Source of the DNA: Xanthobacteraceae bacterium
Lineage (GTDB): Bacteria > Pseudomonadota > Alphaproteobacteria > Rhizobiales > Xanthobacteraceae
Assembly (NCBI GenBank): GCA_030037895.1
Contig: JASHPW010000016.1
Coordinates: forward strand, 62,001-126,000
Direction of reading: 5' to 3'
DNA: 64,000 nt
In this document: piece by piece, positions 48,347-58,706 of the stretch
How the letters are laid out: the number at the start of each line of letters is the position of its first letter
Position numbering within the stretch: position 1 is the first letter of the stretch
The notes under the pieces: generated by a model
The model's input: the letters and a program-made list of their open reading frames with translations, nothing else
Databases searched by the model: none
Told to the model about the DNA's origin: nothing
Translations under genes and position numbers: made by a program

Positions 48347-48655
48347 ATGCGGAAGAACATCATTGCGGTCGCCGCGGCCGTCATGCTCGGCATGGCGACG
48401 ATGACCACCGGCGCAATGGCTTTAGGGCATGGCGGTGGCCACGGCGGGTTTGGCGGCCATGGCGGTCATTTTGCCGGCGGCCATTGGGGGGGCGGCGGCC
48501 ATTGGGGCGGCGGTTATGGACGCGGCGGTCGCTTTGGCAGAGGTTTTGGGCCCGGTTTCGGCGGCCTCTATCTCTATGGCGGCGGCTGGCCCTACTACTG
48601 CTCCAATGGGCCGTATTATTACCCCTACGGCAACTGCTACGGCTACGGATGGTGA
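48347..48655 (+). CDS. Secreted Gly/His/Tyr-rich protein (tandem copy 1)
   Basis: Signal peptide MRKNIIAVAAAVMLGMATMTTGAMA; HGGGHGGFGGHGGH repeats; C-terminus YYCSNGPYYYPYGNCYGYGW. Confidence 0.7.
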   Translation: MRKNIIAVAAAVMLGMATMTTGAMALGHGGGHGGFGGHGGHFAGGHWGGGGHWGGGYGRGGRFGRGFGPGFGGLYLYGGGWPYYCSNGPYYYPYGNCYGYGW

Positions 48656-48822
48656 CGCCGGCGCCGCTTCTCAAGCCACGGGAGGTTTCATTGATGCGTC
48701 GCGCTCCGCGCTATGGAGCGCGGCGCGTTCACTTTAACGCGAATTCGCTGCGGCACAGCTATGGTTTGCAACCGCCGCGGTGCTAGAAACCCGCTACGGG
48801 GCGTTGCAATGGAGAGACTTCA

Positions 48823-49188
48823 ATGCGGACGAAGATTCTTGCGCTTGCGGCCGCCCTCGCGCTCGGCGCGGCGACAATGACGACCGGCACAGTGGCGTTC
48901 GGTCGTGGTGGTGGCCACGGAGGTGGCGGCGGTGGCGGCGGCGGGTTTGGCGGCCATGGCGGCGGCTTTGGCCGCGGTGGTTTCGGAGGCGGCTACGGCC
49001 GTGGCGGCTATGGCAGAGGATACGGCAGAGGCTATGGCTGGGGTTGGGGCGGCTACGGCCTGGGCCTCGGCCTCTATGCCTGGGGCTACCCCTATGCCTA
49101 CGGCTGGTGCGGACCTTACGGTCCCTACGGTCCCTATTACGGCTACGGCTGCTCCCCCTACTACCGCTACTACGGCTACGGCTGGTAG
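48823..49188 (+). CDS. Secreted Gly/Tyr-rich protein (tandem copy 2)
   Basis: Signal peptide MRTKILALAAALALGAATMTTGTVA; Gly-rich and YGRG repeats; C-terminus ends YYRYYGYGW. Confidence 0.7.
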   Translation: MRTKILALAAALALGAATMTTGTVAFGRGGGHGGGGGGGGGFGGHGGGFGRGGFGGGYGRGGYGRGYGRGYGWGWGGYGLGLGLYAWGYPYAYGWCGPYGPYGPYYGYGCSPYYRYYGYGW

Positions 49189-49263
49189 CCGCCGGATCGA
49201 GCGGCGGCGGGTACGCCTCGCGCTCCCGCCGCCGGTCGGGTGCGGCGCGTCGTTGCCGTTCGC

Positions 49264-50238
49264 TCAGCCGAATCGGCCGCGATCGTGCGGCTGCGCGAAA
49301 TCGATCGCCGGCCCGATCGGCACGATGCCGGTCGGATTGATGCCGCGGTGGCTGCCGTAATAGTGCCGCTTGATATGATCGAGACTGACGGTCTCGGCGA
49401 CGCCGGGCACCTGATAGAGATCGCGCAGATAGTTCCAGAGATTTGGATAGTCGATGATGCGCCGCAAATTGCACTTGAAGTGGCTGTAATAAACCGCGTC
49501 GAAGCGGACGAGCGTCGTGAACAGCCGCCAGTCGGCCTCGGTGATCTGCCGCCCGGCCAGATAGCGCCGGCGCGACAGTCGCTCCTCGATCTGGTCGAGC
49601 GTGGCGAAGAGAGCGCGCGCGGCTTGTTCGTAGGCGGCCTGCGTGGTGGCGAAGCCGGCGCGATAGACGCCGTCGTTGACGTTCGGATAGACGATGTCGT
49701 TGATGCGGTCGATCTCGGCGCGCAGTTCGGCCGGATAATAGTCGGTCCGCACGTCGGTGAATGCGTCGAACGCGGAATTGAGCATGCGGATGATTTCGGA
49801 GGATTCGTTGTTGACGACGGCGCGCCGCTTCTTGTCCCACAGAACCGGCACGCTGACGCGGCCGGTATAGTGCGGATCGGCCAGGAGGTAGATGTCGGCG
49901 AGCGTCGACTTGCCGTTGACGCTGTCGAGCGTCGCGCCCGGCTCGGTGCCGAATTCCCAGCCCCTCTTGCCGAGGAGCGCGACGGTCACAGAGACGGAGA
50001 TCACGTCCTCGAGCTTCTTGAGCTTGCGGAAGATGAGCGTGCGGTGCGCCCACGGGCAGGCGAGCGAGACATAGAGGTGATAGCGGCCCGCCTCGGCGGG
50101 GAATCCGCCCTGGCCGGTCGGGCCGGGGCTGCCGTCGGCGGTGACGTAGTCGTGGTAGGCCGTGGCCTGATGTTGGAAATGACCATCCTTGGTGCGCGAA
50201 ATATCCTCTTGCCAGGCGCCGTCGACGAGCAGTCCCAT
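49264..50238 (-). CDS. Glutathionyl-hydroquinone reductase (Xi-class GST, YqjG/ECM4-like)
   Basis: YHLYVSLACPWAHRTLIFRKLKKLEDVISVSV, YPNLWNYLRDLYQVPGVAETVSLDHIKRHYYGSH; start assigned at 50238. Confidence 0.93.
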   Translation of the reverse strand: MGLLVDGAWQEDISRTKDGHFQHQATAYHDYVTADGSPGPTGQGGFPAEAGRYHLYVSLACPWAHRTLIFRKLKKLEDVISVSVTVALLGKRGWEFGTEPGATLDSVNGKSTLADIYLLADPHYTGRVSVPVLWDKKRRAVVNNESSEIIRMLNSAFDAFTDVRTDYYPAELRAEIDRINDIVYPNVNDGVYRAGFATTQAAYEQAARALFATLDQIEERLSRRRYLAGRQITEADWRLFTTLVRFDAVYYSHFKCNLRRIIDYPNLWNYLRDLYQVPGVAETVSLDHIKRHYYGSHRGINPTGIVPIGPAIDFAQPHDRGRFG

Positions 50239-50384
50239 TGTCATCTCCGCTGAAACGTCGCTCCGCAATGTAATCGTTCTCAATGTAATCATTCCCAAGG
50301 CCGGTGTTGAGGTGCGCCCGACCGCGCCTGAACGACCGGGCTTCGGCTGGACCTCGCTCGGCCCGAATGCTAGGCGGCGGCGCC

Positions 50385-50891
50385 ATGACCGATGTTGCGC
50401 CGACCATTTTGCCGGAGACGGAGGACGACGCGCCGGCGATCGAACGCCTGCATGAGCGCACCTTCGGTCCGGGCCGCTACGCCAAGACCGCCTACCGCTT
50501 GCGCGAGCGCGTGGCCCACCTCCTCGACACGTCGTTCATCGCGCGCATCGGCACGCTGCTCGTCGGCTCGGTCCGGCTGTCCCCGGTGCGCATCGGCGAG
50601 ACCAAGGCGCTGCTGCTCGGTCCGCTCACCGTGGAGCCGGCGTTCCGCGAGCGCGGCGTCGGTCAGGCCTTGATTGCGCACGCGCTCGCGGCGGCGCGCG
50701 CCAAGGGCCACCGGCTGGTGATCCTGGTCGGCGACGAGCCCTATTACGGCAAATGCGGGTTCAAGCGCATTCCGCCGGGCCGCGCGGTCATGCCGGGGCC
50801 GGTCGATCCGGCGCGGCTTTTGATCGCCGAACTGGTCGATGGCGCTTTCGACGGCGTGTGCGGACCGGTCCGGCCGGAATGGGACGTCTGA
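50385..50891 (+). CDS. GNAT family N-acetyltransferase
   Basis: LLLGPLTVEPAFRERGVGQALIAHALAAARAKGHRLVILVGDEPYYGKCGF; start at 50385. Confidence 0.92.
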   Translation: MTDVAPTILPETEDDAPAIERLHERTFGPGRYAKTAYRLRERVAHLLDTSFIARIGTLLVGSVRLSPVRIGETKALLLGPLTVEPAFRERGVGQALIAHALAAARAKGHRLVILVGDEPYYGKCGFKRIPPGRAVMPGPVDPARLLIAELVDGAFDGVCGPVRPEWDV

Positions 50892-51003
50892 TGTCGGATG
50901 TAATGCGGCCTAGATGGAGAGGAGCGAAATTCGCGATTCGCAATTCCCCTCATGTTCCGCTCGGGCTTTGCTTTGCGATGCCGCGCTCAAGACTCGGCGG
51001 CAT

Positions 51004-53070
51004 TCACCGGCCCTCGCGCGCCCAGGTGCCGGCGAGGCTGCCGAGCAGGAGCAGGAGGCCGATGAGGCCGGCGAAGAGCGGCAGCACGGCGATGCCGCGC
51101 ACGACGCTCGCCTCGCGCATCTTCAAGCCGATCCAGTCGTCGCCCTTGTAGGTGTCGCCGGAACGCACGGCGAGGATGCGCGGCACGTGAACTCCGCTGC
51201 CGTCGTCGAGCCGCCGGGAATCGCCGCCGGTCGCTGCGGTGATCGGCGCCAGCACCTCGGTCGTCGAGGTCACCGCGGCGAATTCGCGCGGATTGGCCGG
51301 GCCGATATTGACGAGCGCATTGAGCTTGCCGTCGGTCGCGCGCCACAGGCCGAGCTCGTTCGCCGTCACCTCGCCTTCCCACACGCCCGGTTCCTTCGGC
51401 GCGAGCTTGAGCGTGCGGGTCGATCCCGACGGCGACGTCAAGGTCACGTCGGCGGCGTCGTCCGCCATGGTCTGCCGGCGCACCACGAGGTTATGCCCGC
51501 TGACGATGAGCCGCAGCGCCTCCTCCTCGAGATCTGGCTCCTTCATCAGCCAATGCGAGAGCCGGCGTAACAGATCGAGATGCGGGCCGCCGCCTTCGAA
51601 ACCGCGTGCCCACAGCCAGATGTGATCGGAGAGAAGCAGCGCCACGCGTCCCTCGCCCTGGCGCGAGAGGACGAGGAGCGGCTTGTTGTCCGGCCCCTGC
51701 ATCAGCGCCGTGCCGGTGATGTTCCTGGTGTCGACCAGGCGGAACCATCTGCTCCAGTGCGGCGGATCGCTGTCGGAGCCTTCGAGATCGCGGGTCACCG
51801 GATGCCGCTTGCCCAGCTCGGTGAGGCGGGCGCGGAAGCCCTGCTCGGTGACGCTGCCGCTCGGCTCCGCCGGCAGGATGGCGTCGAGCGGCGTGCGCCA
51901 GATGCTGCTCGGGCTCGCGTAATCGGGGCCGGCGGCGACCAGCACCGCGCCACCGTCGCGCACGTAGCGGGTGATGTTGTCGAAATAGATGAACGGCAGC
52001 ACGCCTTGGCGCGCGTATCGGTCGAAGATGATGAGCTGGAACTCGCCGATCTTCTGCTGGAACAATTCGCGCGTCGGGAATGCGATCAGCGACAGCTCGT
52101 TGATCGGCGTGCCGTCCTGCTTCTCCGGCGGGCGCAAAATCGTGAAATGCACGAGATCGACCGAGGCGTCCGACTTGAGCAGGTTGCGCCAGGTGCGCTC
52201 GCCCGCATTCGGCTCGCCGGAGACCAACAGCACGCGCAGCTTGTCGCGCACGCCGTCGATCGACACCACGGCGCGGTTGTTGACCTGGGTCAGTTCGCCC
52301 GCGAGCGGTGCAGCCTCGATCTCGACGATGTTGGCGCCGCCGTGCGGGATCGGGATCTCGACGTGCTGCGGCACGCCGACCGGGACCGCGCGGGTCTCCA
52401 CCACCTCGCCGTCGCGGCGCACCGTCACCGTGGCGGTGCGCTCGTCCGCGCCCTGATCCTCGACCTTGTAGGTGATGGTCTGCGACTGGCCGACGATGCC
52501 GAAACGCGGCGCCGCGATCAGCGCGACGCGGCGGTCGCGCTCGTTCTTGCTGCCGGTGATCAGCGCATGGACGGGCGCGGCGAAGCCGAGCGCGCCGGCG
52601 TCCGCGGGCACGTCGTGGACGCGGCCGTCGGTGATCATGATGACGCCGGCGACGCGATCCGGGGGCACGTCGGCGAGGCTCGTGCCGAGGGCGGTGAACA
52701 GCCGCGTGCCGTCGGTCTCGCCGTCCGACTGGCCGGCCTCGACGACGCGCACGTCGAGCCCGGGAATGCGGCTGAGCCGGGCGACGACCGCGGCCCGCGC
52801 CTCCTCGGTCTGCCGCGCGCGGTCGCCGAAATTCTGGCTCGGGCTCTTGTCGACGACGACGACCGCGACCGAGCTGAGCGGGTCGCGGTCCTCGCGGGTG
52901 AGCGAGGGATTGGCGAGCGCGAGCACGATGAGCGCCAGCGCCAGCGCGCGCACGGCGGCGCCGCGGCTGCGCGCCACGAACAGCAGCAGCGACAGGACGC
53001 AGGCCGCGGCGATGACCGCCCACAGAACGTGGACGCCGACGAGCGGGGCGAACGCCACACCGAAGTTCAT
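51004..53070 (-). CDS. Membrane-anchored VWA/glutamine-amidotransferase-like protein of the MoxR-DUF58-DUF4159 operon
   Basis: N-terminal TMs, VAVVVVDKSPSQNFGDRARQTEEARAAV (VWA-like), VRDGGAVLVAAGPDYASP (GATase-like), C-terminal TM LPLFAGLIGLLLLLGSLAGTW. Confidence 0.8.
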   Translation of the reverse strand: MNFGVAFAPLVGVHVLWAVIAAACVLSLLLFVARSRGAAVRALALALIVLALANPSLTREDRDPLSSVAVVVVDKSPSQNFGDRARQTEEARAAVVARLSRIPGLDVRVVEAGQSDGETDGTRLFTALGTSLADVPPDRVAGVIMITDGRVHDVPADAGALGFAAPVHALITGSKNERDRRVALIAAPRFGIVGQSQTITYKVEDQGADERTATVTVRRDGEVVETRAVPVGVPQHVEIPIPHGGANIVEIEAAPLAGELTQVNNRAVVSIDGVRDKLRVLLVSGEPNAGERTWRNLLKSDASVDLVHFTILRPPEKQDGTPINELSLIAFPTRELFQQKIGEFQLIIFDRYARQGVLPFIYFDNITRYVRDGGAVLVAAGPDYASPSSIWRTPLDAILPAEPSGSVTEQGFRARLTELGKRHPVTRDLEGSDSDPPHWSRWFRLVDTRNITGTALMQGPDNKPLLVLSRQGEGRVALLLSDHIWLWARGFEGGGPHLDLLRRLSHWLMKEPDLEEEALRLIVSGHNLVVRRQTMADDAADVTLTSPSGSTRTLKLAPKEPGVWEGEVTANELGLWRATDGKLNALVNIGPANPREFAAVTSTTEVLAPITAATGGDSRRLDDGSGVHVPRILAVRSGDTYKGDDWIGLKMREASVVRGIAVLPLFAGLIGLLLLLGSLAGTWAREGR

Positions 53071-53072
53071 AG

Positions 53073-53471
53073 TCAACACACCATCGTTCGGACATAACCG
53101 GCGCGCGAATAGGCCAGAATGTCCTTATCGCGCGTCATCAGCACCATGCTGGCTTCGCGTGCCGTGGCGATGATGATGCGATCGGCCGGATCGCTCGGCG
53201 GCGAACCCGGCAATTCGCACGAGCCGGCAAGGATCTCGACCGAAAGCTCGGACATCGCCGCTTCCATCATGCGTAACGTTTGCCGAAACCATGTGACGAC
53301 CGGCATCGCCAGTACAATTCGGTTCTTGCGCACCAGGTTGGCAATCTCCCAGACGCTGATCGGCGACACATTCAGATTGCCGTCGGCGACCGCTTTGCGC
53401 GCCTCGGCGGCGAGCTCGATGCCCTCGGCCAGCCACAGAACGGCGCAGGTGTCGAGCAGAAGATCACTCAT
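53073..53471 (-). CDS. PIN-domain toxin (VapC family)
   Basis: MSDLLLDTCAVLWLAEG, ISVWEIANLVRKNRI, DPADRIIIATAREASMVLMTRDKDILAY; acidic PIN residues present. Confidence 0.92.
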   Translation of the reverse strand: MSDLLLDTCAVLWLAEGIELAAEARKAVADGNLNVSPISVWEIANLVRKNRIVLAMPVVTWFRQTLRMMEAAMSELSVEILAGSCELPGSPPSDPADRIIIATAREASMVLMTRDKDILAYSRAGYVRTMVC

Positions 53472-53892
53472 TTAGAAGCCGACCTTGTTCCGCATTCCAC
53501 GTAGCTGTGGGCGCCGTGAGGTCCGTGTCCGCCAGAATCGTGACCGTGCCGGCCATGCAGCCCCAGGGGTCGCGCTTCTTTTGCGACGATGCCGCCGGCG
53601 GAGAGGATTGAATCGAGCGCCGAAAAGTAACCTTGCGCCCAGCCAGATCGATCGTCTCGGCGCGCCAGCCGGACTTCAGCCAGGCGCGGGCATGGGAATG
53701 TCCGGCCGCGTTATTGGCCCACCAGGCTTCGTGCCGATAGGCGCTTCTCGGCAACTTGAAGCCCAAAACCCGCTCGATTTCACCAAAGCTCAGGCGCTGG
53801 ATCGCGCGTCTTTTCCGCGCCAGGAACTGCGGCAATGCTTGGTATTTACTCATGGCAATCTTCTCCGCTTCGAGGCCGAAATTACGCTTCAT
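53464..53892 (-). CDS. DUF7662-like domain with antitoxin-like C-terminal tail (putative cognate antitoxin)
   Basis: SKYQALPQFLARKRRAIQRLSFGEIERVLGFKLPRSAYRHEAWWANNAAGHSHARAWLKSGWRAETIDLAGRKVTFRR; tail DPWGCMAGTVTILADTDLTAPTATWNAEQGRLLNE resembles AbrB/Phd-type antitoxin tails; 8-nt overlap with vapC. Confidence 0.65.
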   Translation of the reverse strand: MKRNFGLEAEKIAMSKYQALPQFLARKRRAIQRLSFGEIERVLGFKLPRSAYRHEAWWANNAAGHSHARAWLKSGWRAETIDLAGRKVTFRRSIQSSPPAASSQKKRDPWGCMAGTVTILADTDLTAPTATWNAEQGRLLNE

Positions 53893-53921
53893 ATGAACTT
53901 ACTATTGTCCATAGTAAACTC

Positions 53922-56738
53922 CTACTGCCCGAGCCGTTCGAGCAGCGCCGGCACGTGCACCTGGTCGGCCTTGTAGTTGCCGGTGAGCGTGTACATGACG
54001 ATGTTGACGCCGGCGCGGAAGGCCATCTCGCGCTGGCGCGGCTCGCCTTCGACCATCGGCAGCATGGGCTGGCCGTCGGGCCGCGTCGCCCAAGCGCCGG
54101 CAAAGTCGTTCGACGTGATGAGGATCGGGGACACGCCGTCGCCGCCGCGGGCGGGACGGCGCGACGCCTCGTCCTCGCTCTCCGGCGGCAATGCCTGGAC
54201 CCAAAGCTGGCCGGAGTCGAAGCGGCCGGGGAAATCGCGCAGCAGATAGAACGTCTTGGTCAGGACATGATCGCGCGGCACCGGCTCAAGCGCGGGAATA
54301 TCGAGCGAGGAGAGGATTTTGCGCAGTTCGAGCATGCCGGGGCTGCGCGTTTCGCCGCCCAAGCCGGGCGGCGCCGCGACGGCGTCGCGGGTATCGAACA
54401 GAACGGTGCCGCCGTTTTTCATGTAGGTGTCGATGCGCTTGAGCGCTTCATCGGAAGGACGCGCGGCGCCGGGCACGATCGGCCAATAGATCAGCGGATA
54501 GAACACGAGTTCGTCGCGCGCTATGTCGAGGCCGATCGGATCACCCGGCTCGAGCGCGGTGCGCTGCGCGAGGAAGAGCGTGAGGCCGGCGAGGCCGGCT
54601 TTGCTGATCGAATCGACGTCGGCATTGCCGGTCACGACATAGGCGAGCTTGGTTTCCAATGCCCCGGGCGGCACGTCCGTGTTCGCCGCATCCTCGGCAT
54701 GGGCGCGCGGCATCGCGAGCGCAAGCGTCGCAACGACGATCGCCGCCGCGGCGGTGGCGCGCGCGGCGCGTGGACCAAGCCGCGCAATGCCGCCGCCGAG
54801 ATAGAGCACGATCAGCGTGTCGAGCGCAAAAAGGCCGAGCGCGGCGAGGAAGATCGACCCGCGCAAGTCCTGCGGCTCGCTCTTGCGGTAGATTTCGCGC
54901 GTGGCGTGGAGCGCGCCGAAATCGAGCGGTGCCAGGCGGTCGGCGGGGGCGAGGGTGTTGACGGCGAGGAAATTTTCGGCCGGGCCGTAATAGCCCGGCG
55001 GGTGGTCGGCGGTGGCGCTGCCGGTAAAATCCGTCGGCACCGGCCGCGCCGTCGCCGGCGGCGAGACGAAGCCGCCGAAGCCGTCGAGCACCCGGCTCGG
55101 CGCCACCGCGTCGTGCGCATTCCTTGTCTTGGCGTTGCCGATCGCGGCGACATGGGTGGTGCCGGCAAGCGCGACGATGCGCTTGAGCATCTCGACGAAG
55201 GCGCCCGAGAGCGGCAAATCGGACCAGCGCGTGTCGCCGGTAACGTGAAACAGCACGATCAGGCCCTTGCCGCGGCGCGCGGCGGTCACGAGCGGCGTAC
55301 CGTCGGCGAGCGTCGCCCAGGTGTTCTCGGTCAGCGCGGCATCGGGTTCCGCCAGCACCTGCCGGCTGACGGTCACGTCGTTGGGCACGCTCATGCCGTT
55401 GAACGGGCTTTCATGCGAGAACGCGGCGAGCGGCTGCGGCTTGTCCCAGCTCAGGCTGCCGCCGAGGATGCGGCCGCCGCGCCGCAGCCGCACCGGAACG
55501 AGATCGTCGTTCGACGCGGCGAGCCGCGGTCCGGCGAAACGCACCAGCACGCCGCCGTTCTCGATCCAACGGGCGAGGCGGTCATGCGCCTCGCCGGCGA
55601 CGGTGCCGACGTCGGCGAGGATCAACATGGGCAGGTTCTGATCGATGAAATGCGTCACCGCTTCGGCCGGCGACTCGCCTTGCGCGAGCCGCAGATCGGC
55701 GAAAGGCTCGAGCGCGCGCTCGATATAATAGCTCGACGACAGGAGCGGCTGCGAGGTGTCGGCGGTCGCGCCGGAGACGATGCCGATTGTGCGGCGGCTC
55801 CAGCGCTTGTCGAGCAACTGCACGGCGCCGGCCGAGCGCTCGCCGGCGATCTCGATGCGGGCAATATCGTTGCGGATCTCGACCGGCAGATCGAACGCGG
55901 CCTCGGTCTCGCTGGCGGCGGGCTTGAATGCAAACGAAGCTTCGCCGAGCGTCAGGCCCTTGAGATCGAGGGCGCGCACGGTGCCGGTCGCGGCCGTGCC
56001 CGCGGGCGCGCGCAACACCTTGACGCTCAGCGCGCCGGCCGCATTGTCGGCGGCCGTGAGCGCGCGGGTCGCCGGAATGCCACCGGCCACGACCGTGATC
56101 GGACGCTTGCCGATCGCCCGCGCCAGGCTGTTCGCAAATTCGGTGCCGCGGCCGAGATCGATCCCGTCGGAGAGCCAGATCAGCTCGACATCGCCGGCGT
56201 CGGCGAGGAAGCGCGCGATCGCCGGCAGCGCCTCGGTGCGATCGACCGTGTAGGGCTGCGGCTTGATCTGGTGCAGGCGCACGCGCGCCGACCCGGCGGT
56301 CGCGAACGAAATGTCGCGCGCGCCGTCCGACAGCGGCACCAGCGCCACGGCGCGATGATCGTCCGCTGCGCGCGCGATGATGTCGTCGGCGGTGTGCAAG
56401 CGCGCGTCCCAGGTCGCGGCGGCCGCCCAGCCGTCGTCGATCAGGATGGCGATCGGCGCACGGGTCCTCGTGGGCGCCAGCGGCGGATTCCACAACGGAC
56501 CGGCGGCGGCGATGATGACGAGCGCGGCCAGCGCCAGCCGCAGGAGCGTGAGCCACCACGGCGTGCGCGCCGGGGTCTGCTCCTTGGGCGCGATCTCGAA
56601 GAGGAGCCGGGTCGGCGGGAAATCGATGCGGCGCGGGCGCGGCGGGATCAGGCGCAAGAGCCACCACAGCACGGGCAGGGTCAGGAGCCCGATGAGGACC
56701 AGCGGTTCGGCAAAGCCGAGCGGCAGTCCGCCGATCAT
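53922..56738 (-). CDS. DUF4159-domain protein with BatA-like N-terminus
   Basis: MIGGLPLGFAEPLVLIGLLTLPVLWWLLRLIPPRPRRIDFPPTRLLFEI, long VWA-like region, C-terminal DUF4159 segment; start assigned at 56738 inside the longer ORF. Confidence 0.88.
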   Translation of the reverse strand: MIGGLPLGFAEPLVLIGLLTLPVLWWLLRLIPPRPRRIDFPPTRLLFEIAPKEQTPARTPWWLTLLRLALAALVIIAAAGPLWNPPLAPTRTRAPIAILIDDGWAAAATWDARLHTADDIIARAADDHRAVALVPLSDGARDISFATAGSARVRLHQIKPQPYTVDRTEALPAIARFLADAGDVELIWLSDGIDLGRGTEFANSLARAIGKRPITVVAGGIPATRALTAADNAAGALSVKVLRAPAGTAATGTVRALDLKGLTLGEASFAFKPAASETEAAFDLPVEIRNDIARIEIAGERSAGAVQLLDKRWSRRTIGIVSGATADTSQPLLSSSYYIERALEPFADLRLAQGESPAEAVTHFIDQNLPMLILADVGTVAGEAHDRLARWIENGGVLVRFAGPRLAASNDDLVPVRLRRGGRILGGSLSWDKPQPLAAFSHESPFNGMSVPNDVTVSRQVLAEPDAALTENTWATLADGTPLVTAARRGKGLIVLFHVTGDTRWSDLPLSGAFVEMLKRIVALAGTTHVAAIGNAKTRNAHDAVAPSRVLDGFGGFVSPPATARPVPTDFTGSATADHPPGYYGPAENFLAVNTLAPADRLAPLDFGALHATREIYRKSEPQDLRGSIFLAALGLFALDTLIVLYLGGGIARLGPRAARATAAAAIVVATLALAMPRAHAEDAANTDVPPGALETKLAYVVTGNADVDSISKAGLAGLTLFLAQRTALEPGDPIGLDIARDELVFYPLIYWPIVPGAARPSDEALKRIDTYMKNGGTVLFDTRDAVAAPPGLGGETRSPGMLELRKILSSLDIPALEPVPRDHVLTKTFYLLRDFPGRFDSGQLWVQALPPESEDEASRRPARGGDGVSPILITSNDFAGAWATRPDGQPMLPMVEGEPRQREMAFRAGVNIVMYTLTGNYKADQVHVPALLERLGQ

Positions 56739-57691
56739 GCCGGCATCCTCGGCTCGGCCAGCGCATGCCAGCTTGTGCCGCCGCCCGCCGGCGCGGCGCC
56801 GATGCGGGCGTGGAGGGCGAGCAAAAGCTCGCTCGCGGGGCGGTCGGTGCGGTGAACCGCAAAGCTCCAGCCGAGCCGGTCGGTCTCGCTGCGGATCTCG
56901 GCGCGGTGGCGCAGGACGCGCGCCGCATAGTCCGTTCGCCAGATTTCGGCGCGGCCGGCGGTCACGCGCCCGCCGCCCTCCGGCTCCACGAATTCGATGC
57001 GGCCCCAATAGGGGAAAGTCTCCTCGGCCGGATCCACGATCTGCACCACGTGGCCGCGCGCGCCGCTGCCGCAGAGCTGCGTGATAGTGCGCCGCACGTC
57101 GTCGATCTCGCTCCACAGGTCGGACAAAAGCACGACCTCGGCGAGCGGCGAGGGCGAAAAGGTCGGCGGCAGGCTCGCGCGCGCGCCGCGATCGTGTACG
57201 ATCGCCTGCGCCATGCGCTCGATGACGGCGCGGCTGCCGGTCGGGCGCATGAGGCCGGGAATTCCCACCCGCTCGCCGCCTTCGACCAGCACCTCGGCGA
57301 GCGCCAGCGCCACGACCAGCGTGCGGTAAAGCTTGGTCTCGCGCCCGAGCGCGGAGGCAAAGGCCATCGACGGCGAGCGGTCGGGCCAGATCCATACGGT
57401 GTGCGCGGCCTCCCATTCCTGCTCGCGCACGTAAAGATGATCGTCGCGCGCCGAGCGCCGCCAATCGACGCGGGAGGCCGGCTCGCCGGAGACGAAGCGG
57501 CGATATTGCCAGAAATTCTCGCCGGAACCGGCGCGGCGGCGACCGTGCAGGCCGTGGATGATGGTTGCCGCGATGCGCCGCGCTTCCAGGATCAATCGCG
57601 GCATGCTGGCGGCGAGCGTGCGGCCTTCGCCGGTCGCCCGCTGCACCGCCGGGCCGTCGTGATAGAAAATACGCCTGGGCTCGACCGCCAT
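56735..57691 (-). CDS. DUF58 domain protein
   Basis: GEPASRVDWRRSARDDHLYVREQEWEAAHTVWIWPDRSPSM; ATGA overlap with the DUF4159 gene. Confidence 0.93.
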   Translation of the reverse strand: MAVEPRRIFYHDGPAVQRATGEGRTLAASMPRLILEARRIAATIIHGLHGRRRAGSGENFWQYRRFVSGEPASRVDWRRSARDDHLYVREQEWEAAHTVWIWPDRSPSMAFASALGRETKLYRTLVVALALAEVLVEGGERVGIPGLMRPTGSRAVIERMAQAIVHDRGARASLPPTFSPSPLAEVVLLSDLWSEIDDVRRTITQLCGSGARGHVVQIVDPAEETFPYWGRIEFVEPEGGGRVTAGRAEIWRTDYAARVLRHRAEIRSETDRLGWSFAVHRTDRPASELLLALHARIGAAPAGGGTSWHALAEPRMPA

Positions 57692-57695
57692 GCGT

Positions 57696-58706
<1,011 letters not shown>

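Noticed and set aside
48305-49200. Gly-rich low-complexity region considered as a PE_PGRS-like element or a CRISPR-like repeat
   Set aside because: Repeats are short codon-level Gly/Tyr repeats without regular spacers. Both ORFs carry signal peptides.
53835-56855. 1006-aa plus-strand ORF opposite the DUF4159 gene
   Set aside because: Same GC-rich shadow-ORF effect; no recognisable domains; the opposite strand encodes a clear DUF4159/BatA-type protein.
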